Shown here: positions 1 to 5,606 of the stretch, in pieces
Layout: each line of letters starts with the position of its first letter
How positions within the stretch are numbered: position 1 is the stretch's first letter
Assembly: GCA_030638385.1 (NCBI GenBank)
Contig: DAOWES010000053.1
Span: forward strand, 1 to 6,051
Direction: 5' to 3'
DNA from: Candidatus Cloacimonadota bacterium
GTDB lineage: Bacteria; Cloacimonadota; Cloacimonadia; Cloacimonadales; TCS61
Length of the DNA: 6,051 nt
The notes under the pieces: generated by a model
The model's database searches: none
Seen by the model: only the letters and a program-made list of their open reading frames with translations
Told to the model about the DNA's origin: nothing
Made by a program: the position numbers and the translations under genes

Positions 1-179
1 AGACGAAGGATATTGCAAAATAACAAGTTAAAGAACACTTGGTGTCAACATACGATGACAAAGGATTTCATTTTATCAATCGAAAAGTGACATTTCATGA
101 GAGCAGCGTGAGAGAACGCCTCAAGTAGACGAGCTGGGGAAAGAGGAACAATAGAATAAAACGAACTTATATCTACACA
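1..179. other. Left-edge stretch without a recognisable gene
   Basis: No convincing gene is visible. On the plus strand, frame 1 stays open from the window edge to a TGA at 88-90 (29 codons). That could be the tail of a gene entering from the left and converging on the dehydrogenase, but the peptide is rich in Arg, Lys and Asn, resembles nothing I recognise, and is short enough to be chance. The rest (91-179) has stops in every frame I checked. There is a weak GCGT/ACGC inverted repeat near 107-120. Confidence 0.3.
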
Positions 180-196
180 CCCCTCTATTAGAGGGG
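180..196. repeat. GC-rich palindrome, 7-bp stem with 3-base loop
   Basis: CCCCTCT (180-186) and AGAGGGG (190-196) are perfect reverse complements around the loop ATT, standing out against AT-rich surroundings. No T-run follows the stem directly on either strand, so it is not a textbook intrinsic terminator. Preceded by ACACA and followed by GATTAATC, it looks like the kind of palindromic intergenic repeat found in many copies in Bacteroidetes-like genomes. That resemblance is from memory and not tested. Confidence 0.5.
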
Positions 197-203
197 ATTA
201 ATC

Positions 204-238
204 AAAAAGTAGAGAACAGACATAGCTATTCTCTACTT
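204..238 (-). terminator. Probable intrinsic terminator after the dehydrogenase gene
   Basis: Reading the minus strand, AAGTAGAGAA (238-229) and TTCTCTACTT (216-207) form a perfect 10-bp stem with a 12-base loop. The 3' arm runs straight into T residues (208-204), giving five consecutive Ts. It begins 22 bases past the stop codon of the dehydrogenase, the expected place. The stem has only moderate GC content, so strength is uncertain. Confidence 0.6.
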
Positions 239-260
239 ATAAAATGCAAATATTTAAAAT

Positions 261-1358
261 CTAGATTTCAAAATCTTGGATATTTAGCTCCGAAAGCATG
301 AGATCAATATTTTCTTGAAGACTATCATTTACCGGAATTCCGTTGGTGCGAATATCCTTTTCAGTGTAATATTCCTTTTCGCCGGCAACCCAAATTCTAT
401 CTTTATCAGGACGTTTGGGAGATTCTTGCAATCTTGTAAGAATATCTCCGCTAATTCGCTTAAAATCATCAAGATCGGTAAATTTACTTATATCCATAGC
501 TATGAAAAGGTGACCTAATTTATAAGGAACTCGTTCTCCTTTTTCATTCCAACCATGCAACTGTTCCATAAAACTTCCTGCTTGCAAAGCTGCCGACAAA
601 ATTTCCACCATCACAGCCAAACCAAAACCTTTGTGCCCACCTGTGTGTTCTTCCATTCCGCCCAAACCAATCATAGAAGCATTTCCGGCTACCAAGTCTT
701 TGAGTAGTTGATGTGTTTCCGTGTAGGAATTTCCTTCGCTATCTATTGCCCATCCTTCCGGGGTTGGCTTATCTGCTCTACCATAAACTTCCACTTTCCC
801 ACGTTGCGATATTGAAGTAGCAGCATCATAAATAAATGGATATTTTTTATTGGTGGGTGCGCCAAAACAAATTGGATTAGTTCCCAACATTGGTGCTACC
901 CCAAATAATGGAGCGATGCTGGGACGGGCATTGGTTACATTGATGCCCACCATATTTTGATCACATGCCATCTTGGCATAATAACCACAAATTCCATAGT
1001 GAGTTGAGTTTCGCACAGCGACACAGCCAATTCCAAATTCTTTTGCCCGATCAATTGCACTTTGCATTGCTCGCTGGGAAATTACATGTCCCATACCGTG
1101 ATTGCCATCCCAAACGGCAATTGCTTTAAAATCATTAATTACATCGATTTTTGTATCTACAAATTGAACTCCCGCCTTAATGCGGTCATAATACATCTTT
1201 AGTCTGCCAACTCCATGAGATTCGATACCTCTAAGATCAGATTCGATGAGCACATCGGCACAAATTTTTGCTTCATCTTTCGGCACACCTAATTTTGTAA
1301 ATACTTCCATCATAAGTCGGTAAATTTTTTCTACCGAAACTCTTTTCACTTCAGCCAT
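261..1358 (-). CDS. Ldh2 family malate/L-lactate-type dehydrogenase
   Basis: This is a cytosolic NAD(P)-dependent oxidoreductase of the Ldh2/malate dehydrogenase family (PF02615, COG2055), interconverting a 2-hydroxyacid and a 2-oxoacid. Relatives use malate, L-lactate, L-sulfolactate or ureidoglycolate, or reduce cyclic imino acids, and the substrate here cannot be fixed from sequence. With the start used (365 residues, a normal family length), visible family motifs are D-L-R-G-I-E-S-H-G at 41-49, NHG at 86-88, N-S-T-H-Y-G at 117-122 with likely active-site H120, GTNP at 159-162, and G-G-H-K-G-F-G-L at 240-247 followed by MVE at 250-252. There is no signal peptide or membrane segment. The longest open frame starts at 1373, but an AAGGAG Shine-Dalgarno lies inside its codons 2-3, six bases before the ATG at 1358, so I choose 1358. 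It appears to be monocistronic: 486 bp separate it from recG upstream and a terminator candidate follows. The family is certain, the specificity unknown. Confidence 0.93.
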   Translation of the reverse strand: MAEVKRVSVEKIYRLMMEVFTKLGVPKDEAKICADVLIESDLRGIESHGVGRLKMYYDRIKAGVQFVDTKIDVINDFKAIAVWDGNHGMGHVISQRAMQSAIDRAKEFGIGCVAVRNSTHYGICGYYAKMACDQNMVGINVTNARPSIAPLFGVAPMLGTNPICFGAPTNKKYPFIYDAATSISQRGKVEVYGRADKPTPEGWAIDSEGNSYTETHQLLKDLVAGNASMIGLGGMEEHTGGHKGFGLAVMVEILSAALQAGSFMEQLHGWNEKGERVPYKLGHLFIAMDISKFTDLDDFKRISGDILTRLQESPKRPDKDRIWVAGEKEYYTEKDIRTNGIPVNDSLQENIDLMLSELNIQDFEI

Positions 1359-1364
1359 AAAAAA

Positions 1365-1370
1365 CTCCTT
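1365..1370 (-). promoter_or_regulatory. Shine-Dalgarno AAGGAG that sets the dehydrogenase start
   Basis: On the minus strand AAGGAG (1370-1365) is followed by six Ts and then ATG (1358-1356) and an alanine codon. This is near-ideal spacing for the ATG at 1358, whereas the ATG at 1373 would place the motif inside its own codons 2 and 3 and has no comparable motif upstream. It therefore argues for a start five codons downstream of the longest open frame. Confidence 0.85.
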
Positions 1371-1411
1371 CATATTTTTATAATTGCCATCTAAATCTCT
1401 AAAATAGAAAT

Positions 1412-1475
1412 TTTATAACTCATATGCAGAAACCATTAGCAAATTGCAGATTATTTTATTTACTATCTCAGTCAA
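1412..1475 (-). promoter_or_regulatory. Possible promoter region of the dehydrogenase gene
   Basis: Two weak sigma70-like candidates are readable on the minus strand. One is TTGACT (1475-1470), 16 bases, then TAATCT (1453-1448): a good -35 box but a poor -10. The other is TTGCTA (1442-1437), 19 bases, then TATAAA (1417-1412): a better -10 with long spacing. The region is very AT-rich, so chance matches are expected. Either would give a leader of roughly 45-90 bases. No operator-like palindrome was convincing. Confidence 0.25.
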
Positions 1476-1498
1476 CTATTAGTGAAATTTTAGATTTT

Positions 1499-1551
1499 GG
1501 GAAAAGGGGAGAAGTGAGAATAATGCGAGAGAAGCAAGGAAAAGTAAAAAG
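1499..1551 (+). repeat. Purine-rich low-complexity patch
   Basis: Of 53 plus-strand bases, 47 are purines; the exceptions are T or C at 1515, 1521, 1524, 1526, 1535 and 1545. It shares the words AGAAGTGAGA and GGAAAAGTAA with the reverse complement of the pyrimidine tract at 5607-5636. This hints that the patches are drifted copies of one intergenic sequence family rather than independent biased DNA. Confidence 0.45.
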
Positions 1552-1559
1552 TCTTTGTC

Positions 1560-1589
1560 CACGAATTAACACGAATGATCACGAAAAAT
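1560..1589 (+). repeat. Three tandem decamers with core CACGAA
   Basis: CACGAATTAA, CACGAATGAT and CACGAAAAAT follow each other at an exact 10-base period; the first six bases are invariant and the remaining four drift. On the minus strand it reads as repeated TTCGTG words ending in GTGGAC. From memory, near-identical TTCGTG-type decamer runs occur between genes in many unrelated environmental bacteria; this should be tested by search. The ten-base period is close to one helical turn, so the CACGAA cores would face the same side of the DNA. Confidence 0.6.
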
Positions 1590-1620
1590 AAAGCCCAAAG
1601 ATATTAAAGGAAAAAATGTC

Positions 1621-1711
1621 GCTACGTTGTAGCTGGGATTTTGCGTTATTTCTACGCCAAAAGCTTTCGCATTTGGCTAATTATAGTACGCACCTATGGC
1701 GCTAATGGGAA
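1621..1711. repeat. Cluster of small hairpins, possible REP-like element
   Basis: Three inverted repeats sit in a row: GCTAC/GTAGC (1621-1625 and 1629-1633, 3-base loop), GCCAAA/TTTGGC (1656-1661 and 1672-1677, 10-base loop), and an imperfect CGCACC/GGCGCT pair (about 1689-1703). The segment is richer in G and C than its flanks and is non-coding in every frame. This is how palindromic intergenic repeats look, but no second copy lies in this window, so the assignment rests on structure alone. Confidence 0.4.
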
Positions 1712-1783
1712 AAGAAGGTAAAGGTGAAAAGGGAAAAGGCAAAAGAAGGGAAAAAGTGAAAAGAGAGAAGGGGAAAGTGAAAA
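1707..1783 (+). repeat. Long polypurine tract (72 of 77 purines)
   Basis: The plus strand is almost purely A and G for 77 bases; the only pyrimidines are at 1719, 1725, 1740, 1757 and 1778. It is built from drifting AAGGGAAAAG and AAAGTGAAAAG units. Such tracts can adopt triplex or otherwise unusual structures. In the recG transcript it would be a pyrimidine-rich 3' trailer beginning about 60 bases past the stop codon. Confidence 0.6.
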
Positions 1784-1844
1784 TCTAAAAACCTAAAATA
1801 ACAAAAAAGAGCCCAAACTAAAATTCCTTTTATTTTCTCTTCCA

Positions 1845-3923
1845 TCAATATTCAAATAATTTTTCTCGCCAATGGTAATTTTTAAAATAATTTTCTTTCA
1901 AGGTTACATTTTCCGGTAGTTCCAAATTAAAATCTTTGTTAATTATCTCAAAAGCAATCGTACGAGCTTGACGAAGAAGCTCTTGGTCTCGCACCAAATT
2001 TGCGTGCTTGAACCCTGGCATACCGGATTGCGCTGTACCAAAAAAATCTCCGGGACCCCGAATTTCCAAATCTTTTTCGGCTATTGCAAAGCCATCATTT
2101 GTTTGTACCATTATAGCCAGACGTTCCCTTCCTTCTGCACTAATTGGTTGATGTGCGATAAGATAGCAATAAGATTTTTCGCTGCCTCTGCCAACTCTTC
2201 CGCGTAATTGATGTAATTGGCTTAAACCAAAACGCTCGGCATGTTCAATTATCATTACGGTTGCATTTGCCACATCAATTCCTACTTCGATTACAGTGGT
2301 AGAAACCAAAATATCAATTTCGCCGTTTTTAAATTTATTCATTATCTCATCTTTTTCTGCTGTTTTCATCTTTCCGTGTAAAATGGCAGATCTGTATTTA
2401 GGGAAAATATTATTAGAAATATTTTCATATAACGTTTCAGCAGCCAGAAGATCTATTTTCTCCGATTCCTCGATAAGGGGACATACGATATATATTTGCC
2501 TGCCTGCAATAACCTGATGCCGAATCTCTGCATAAACTTCAGGGCGTTTATTGTCACTTCTCCAAACAGTTTTAATAGGTTTTCTTCCCGGCGGCAATTC
2601 ATCCAATACACTCACATCCAAATCCCCATAAACAGTCATGGCCAAAGAACGCGGAATGGGAGTGGCAGAAAGATAAAGAAGATCGGGGTGATGATTTGCG
2701 GCTAAAATCGAACGTTGTTCCACGCCAAAACGATGCTGCTCATCTATTGCCACCAACCCTATTTTTTTAAAGTTAACATCTTTTTGAATAAGCGCATGTG
2801 TTCCAATGATAATATCTATTTCGCCTTCAGCAATTTGCTCTTTCAATAATTTTTTGCCTTTATAATTTCCACCTTTCAGCAGGCCAATTTTAAGCTCGGG
2901 TTGATTTTTCAACATATTTTTTATACTAATATAATGTTGTTCAGCCAGAAGTTCGGTTGGCGCCATTAATATTGCTTGATGGCCATTTTCCACAGCCAAA
3001 AGTAGTGCAAAAAGTGTTACAATAGTTTTTCCGGAACCAACGTCTCCTTGCAAAAGTCTGTTCATTTGAGAATTGTTTGTCATATCTTCCACAATTTCAC
3101 GAATAACTTTTTTCTGAGCATTTGTCATAGAAAAGGGAAGTGATTTGTGCAGTTTGGTAGTGTAAGTTTTGTGCAAAGTGAAAAGGATGCCATTTTGTTT
3201 TTTATGGTGATTCGTTTTTGTGCGAGCGAGCATCAGTTGTGTGTAGAAAAGTTCTTCAAACGCAAAACGCATTTTATGTTTTGGCACTTCTTGGGGATTG
3301 GCAGAAAAATGTATTTTTTGAAGAGAGATATTGCGAGGTTCAAATTGATATTGTTGTAAGATATATTCAGGCAATGTTTCTTTGATATATTGATGATATT
3401 TTTCAAAAGCATTATAAATTATTTTCCGCATCAGATTCATATTTATTTTATCGGTGAGCGAATAGAGAGGTAAAACTGAACGAGAATGCCAAAAATCGTT
3501 TGTTTCTGTGCTATCTTCCAACACTTCAATTTCGGGATGGATCAATTGAAATTGACCATGAAATTCATTAACAATCCCGCTTACCCAAACTTTTTTGCCC
3601 TCTTCCAATTTCTTAGTAAGCCAATCTGCATAACGAAACCAAGTACATAACAGAAAATCATTTCCATCGGAAATTAGAACATTAAACTGAGAATTTCTTC
3701 TGCCAAGAGCTCTGTTCTCAATAGATGTGATTGTGCCAATAATTGCACAATTTTCGCCCACAATCAGATCAGAAATATTTACTTCTGCTTGGCGATTGAT
3801 ATAATCTCGCGGAAAATGCTCAAGCAAATCGCTAATGTAATTAATTCCTAATTTGCTTAATAATTTTGCTCGAAAATCTCCCACCCCTTTTAGATATTGA
3901 ATTTCATAATCTAATGGATTCAT
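1845..3923 (-). CDS. recG: ATP-dependent DNA helicase RecG
   Basis: RecG is a superfamily 2 double-strand DNA translocase that reverses stalled replication forks and migrates Holliday junctions and R-loops. At 692 residues it is full length (E. coli RecG is 693). The order is standard: an N-terminal helical part with the L-K-G-V-G helix-hairpin-like motif (11-15) and the H-F-P-R-D-Y segment (36-41), an OB-fold wedge domain (about 55-150) that splits the junction, then two motor domains. Helicase motifs are intact: Walker A GDVGSGKT (293-300), A-P-T-E-L-L-A-E-Q-H (321-330), DEQH (394-397), SATPIPR (419-425), H-G-K-M (516-519), S-T-T-V-I-E-V-G-I-D (541-550) and Q-L-R-G-R-V-G-R-G (572-580). The C-terminal translocation (TRG) motif spans about 611-634. 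The ATG at 3923 has a GAGGA Shine-Dalgarno (3938-3934) ten bases upstream. It lies 67 bp after the NicO gene on the same strand with no strong terminator or promoter between, so read-through is possible. There are no missing catalytic residues and no sign of decay. Confidence 0.99.
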   Translation of the reverse strand: MNPLDYEIQYLKGVGDFRAKLLSKLGINYISDLLEHFPRDYINRQAEVNISDLIVGENCAIIGTITSIENRALGRRNSQFNVLISDGNDFLLCTWFRYADWLTKKLEEGKKVWVSGIVNEFHGQFQLIHPEIEVLEDSTETNDFWHSRSVLPLYSLTDKINMNLMRKIIYNAFEKYHQYIKETLPEYILQQYQFEPRNISLQKIHFSANPQEVPKHKMRFAFEELFYTQLMLARTKTNHHKKQNGILFTLHKTYTTKLHKSLPFSMTNAQKKVIREIVEDMTNNSQMNRLLQGDVGSGKTIVTLFALLLAVENGHQAILMAPTELLAEQHYISIKNMLKNQPELKIGLLKGGNYKGKKLLKEQIAEGEIDIIIGTHALIQKDVNFKKIGLVAIDEQHRFGVEQRSILAANHHPDLLYLSATPIPRSLAMTVYGDLDVSVLDELPPGRKPIKTVWRSDNKRPEVYAEIRHQVIAGRQIYIVCPLIEESEKIDLLAAETLYENISNNIFPKYRSAILHGKMKTAEKDEIMNKFKNGEIDILVSTTVIEVGIDVANATVMIIEHAERFGLSQLHQLRGRVGRGSEKSYCYLIAHQPISAEGRERLAIMVQTNDGFAIAEKDLEIRGPGDFFGTAQSGMPGFKHANLVRDQELLRQARTIAFEIINKDFNLELPENVTLKENYFKNYHWREKLFEY

Positions 3924-3990
3924 AACCTTTTATTCCTCTTCTTGTGTAAAACGAGATAGCCATGAAATATACAAACCAAATCTTGTGTTA

Positions 3991-4839
3991 TTAAATTTTA
4001 GATAACACTAAAGAAACTCCTATCAAGATTATTATGAGTGAACCTGATACAGCTAAAATCTTTTGCATAATTTCGGCACGTTTGGAATTTTTATGTGTCA
4101 ATTTGCCAACTAATCCACGTGATTTGATCATGATAATTCCAATAAATGAGATTGTTACAGCCATTCCCAAAGAGAGTGCTATAACAGTAACAATTCCTAG
4201 CCAAAGCATTTGCAAATATATGCTGAAAAGTATGATGGTTAATGAAACCGGGCAAGGAACCATTCCCGAGAAAATACCTAAAACAATTTCATTTTTATTA
4301 GATAAAATTTGGTGAACATGACCTTTTTTTAATAAGTTGATGAACAAGTAAGTTATTCCCAAAAGTGCGATCAAACCACCGCTGATGATGCCAATATAAT
4401 TTTGGATATCATATTTGTACATTCCGAAAGATTTGAGAAACATTCCAAAGAGAATTCCCAATATGGCCGCCGAGCCACTATGGGTAATTGAGATAATCGA
4501 ACCAATTTTGATGCTACTAAGAATGGAAGCATCATTCTGAAGAAAATAAGCGCCTACCAGCATTTTCCCATGTCCGGGACCAATTGCGTGAACTACACCG
4601 TAGAGAAATCCAATGGCCAATAATATTAAGAAGATTTTTAGATTAAACTCTTCTTTCATGATTTTCAGATTCTTTGTTAAAGTTGTATTCAAATCTTTTT
4701 GTATCTGCACAGTTTTCAACCAAACTTGGCTTTTCGTTCCTGCTTCTGTTTGCTTTCCTTTACCACTCGTAAAAGGATTCTGAGCAAAAAGCGATATTGC
4801 AATTGTGATGATCATAATAATTAACAATATTTTCTTCAA
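3991..4839 (-). CDS. NicO/RcnA family nickel/cobalt transporter (TTG start)
   Basis: This is an inner-membrane permease of the NicO family (PF03824, COG2215 type), which moves Ni2+ or Co2+. The 282 residues start with a signal-peptide-like segment (K2, K3, hydrophobic core 4-18, likely cleavage after A19), then N-P-F and a roughly 45-residue extracytoplasmic linker with a helical look. About six membrane segments follow, near 67-84, 107-133, 147-169, 185-208, 211-236 and 259-280. Family signatures are G-V-V-H-A-I-G-P-G-H-G-K (81-92, with metal-candidate H84 and H90), S-I-T-H-S (117-121, H120), and M-V-P-C-P (193-197). The long His-rich loop of E. coli RcnA is absent; only H174-V-H176 remains in the equivalent loop. 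The start is TTG at 4839-4837, supported by AGGAG eight bases upstream; the first in-frame ATG (codon 9) would remove the basic head of the signal. It lies 30 bp after the DUF1007 gene, its usual partner. Direction of transport and metal cannot be read from the sequence. Confidence 0.92.
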   Translation of the reverse strand: MKKILLIIMIITIAISLFAQNPFTSGKGKQTEAGTKSQVWLKTVQIQKDLNTTLTKNLKIMKEEFNLKIFLILLAIGFLYGVVHAIGPGHGKMLVGAYFLQNDASILSSIKIGSIISITHSGSAAILGILFGMFLKSFGMYKYDIQNYIGIISGGLIALLGITYLFINLLKKGHVHQILSNKNEIVLGIFSGMVPCPVSLTIILFSIYLQMLWLGIVTVIALSLGMAVTISFIGIIMIKSRGLVGKLTHKNSKRAEIMQKILAVSGSLIIILIGVSLVLSKI

Positions 4840-4847
4840 ATTTAATT

Positions 4848-4852
4848 CTCCT
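4848..4852 (-). promoter_or_regulatory. Shine-Dalgarno AGGAG for the TTG start of the NicO gene
   Basis: AGGAG (4852-4848, inside TAGAGGAGAA on the minus strand) stands eight bases before the TTG at 4839. It lies in the 30-bp gap after the DUF1007 stop codon, so the second gene of the pair has its own strong ribosome-binding site. The spacing is what makes the non-ATG start credible. Confidence 0.85.
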
Positions 4853-4869
4853 CTATCAATATCTGTTTA

Positions 4870-5436
4870 TTATTTCCAAAATGAGATTTGAAATGATACC
4901 TGATCCAGCATTGAAATTTCCGCTTTCAATTTGCTGTTATTAATGATTTTTACACCATCTTTTTGGGGAGTAACAGCACAAAAATAAGATTCATCATCAA
5001 AGAGGAATTTCAGATATTTTGGCTTATTTTCTGCTTTCACCTTCCATGGAATGAAAAAACTGTAAATAACTCTTCCGTTTTCTATTCGAGGTGAAAAATT
5101 CTTTATTTTTGTAACTTTAAACCTTTCATTCTCTTCTAAAAAGAAAGAAAAATATCCGGATTCTTTTAAATATGAGAAAGCATGTTTCTCAATATTTTCT
5201 CTTTCCTGATTATCAATAATTTGATCATGGTTTGTGTTTTCTGACAATATTTGCCAACTAAACATTTCATCAAATGTCCACTCAGTTTTCACTCCCACCA
5301 ATCCGAATTCATCAAAGATCAAATCGGCAGTATAATCGATGAACAAATGTGGATGTGCCCACATAGCCAGAGGTAAGAGGAAAAAAAGGATAAAACAAAT
5401 TTTCGTCTTATTAATTATTTTCATTTTTATTTTCAT
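4870..5436 (-). CDS. DUF1007 family exported protein, NicO partner
   Basis: This belongs to DUF1007 (COG3683), a family of poorly characterised periplasmic or membrane-anchored proteins usually encoded beside NicO-type metal permeases. It is 188 residues. Residues 1-27 form a signal peptide: basic head with several Lys, hydrophobic core about 13-24, and likely cleavage after A27. The mature protein then opens with the family hallmark H-P-H-L-F-I-D (28-34). The conserved W-T-F-D-E-M-F-S-W follows at 53-61. Residues 67-78 fit an EF-hand loop, with N67, N69, D71, I74, D75 and E78 at positions 1, 3, 5, 8, 9 and 12. A C-terminal beta-rich part includes F-D-D-E-S-Y-F (146-152). No second membrane segment is evident. 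A metal-related role with the transporter is inferred from family and context. The ATG at 5436 and another at 5424 both lack a clear Shine-Dalgarno, unlike the other three genes; an in-frame TGA 24 bases upstream rules out a longer start. It is the first gene of the probable operon. Confidence 0.9.
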   Translation of the reverse strand: MKIKMKIINKTKICFILFFLLPLAMWAHPHLFIDYTADLIFDEFGLVGVKTEWTFDEMFSWQILSENTNHDQIIDNQERENIEKHAFSYLKESGYFSFFLEENERFKVTKIKNFSPRIENGRVIYSFFIPWKVKAENKPKYLKFLFDDESYFCAVTPQKDGVKIINNSKLKAEISMLDQVSFQISFWK

Positions 5437-5525
5437 GGTGTTGAATTTTTCATTTACTCATTTCAGTGCAACATTTTTTTATTCATAGAAAAGCAGGATT
5501 CTCCGAATATTGTTTCAGAACGCTT

Positions 5526-5604
5526 CACCACCCACCCTTCACTATTTACGTGAAGGGTGACGAGTGACGAGGTTTTAGGACACCACCCACTAGTTACTAG
5601 TTAC
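5526..5604 (-). repeat. Duplicated GTGGGTGGTG word with tandem heptamers
   Basis: On the minus strand GTAACTAGTGGGTGGTG (5597-5581) is echoed by a longer version at 5549-5526 that starts GTAAATAGTG and ends GGGTGGTG, with seven extra bases between. Two exact tandem heptamers are interleaved: GTAACTA twice (5604-5591) and CTCGTCA twice (5571-5558). On the plus strand the decamer CACCACCCAC occurs at 5526-5535 and 5581-5590, exactly 55 bases apart. It is non-coding and lies 90-170 bases upstream of the DUF1007 start, so it could be in the leader or upstream of the promoter. Confidence 0.55.
5533..5559. repeat. Perfect 10-bp hairpin upstream of the DUF1007 gene
   Basis: CACCCTTCAC (5533-5542) and GTGAAGGGTG (5550-5559) are exact reverse complements around a 7-base loop. 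The stem has six G-C pairs. No T-run follows on either strand, so it is not an intrinsic terminator. It overlaps the duplicated GTGGGTGGTG region and could be an RNA structure in the leader, a protein-binding palindrome, or part of a dispersed repeat. Confidence 0.6.
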
Positions 5605-5606
5605 TG

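Larger units (their letters stand above)
1359..1844. other. 486-bp recG-to-dehydrogenase gap, repeat-rich
   Basis: No gene is visible on either strand. From right to left it holds a T-rich stretch just after the recG stop (a CTCTTTTTTG run on the minus strand without a convincing stem), a polypurine tract (1707-1783), a cluster of small hairpins (1621-1711), a threefold CACGAA decamer (1560-1589), a second purine-rich patch (1499-1551), and the probable promoter and ribosome-binding site of the dehydrogenase. Each repeat is listed separately. The density of low-complexity sequence and repeats contrasts with the compact gene spacing on the other side of recG. Confidence 0.6.

Noticed and set aside
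1..90. Plus-strand open frame of 29 codons ending in TGA at 88-90, possible tail of a gene entering from the left
   Set aside because: Too short and unlike any family I recognise; chance openness is likely. It is mentioned in the left-edge entry but not called as a gene.
315..518. Plus-strand open frame of 67 codons opposite the dehydrogenase
   Set aside because: Lies within the conserved C-terminal part of the dehydrogenase on the other strand; no independent support.
1968..3359. Several plus-strand open frames of about 70-80 codons opposite recG
   Set aside because: They lie entirely antisense to an intact, motif-complete recG frame, have no ribosome-binding sites that I can see and encode Cys/Phe/Ser-rich peptides typical of complementary-strand reading.
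3985..4008. Intrinsic terminator between the NicO gene and recG
   Set aside because: GTGTTAT/ATAACAC gives only a 7-bp AT-rich stem that overlaps the NicO stop codon and has no T-run after it.
4034..4315. Plus-strand open frame of 93 codons opposite the NicO gene
   Set aside because: Antisense to a membrane protein gene with clear family motifs; no recognisable domain of its own.
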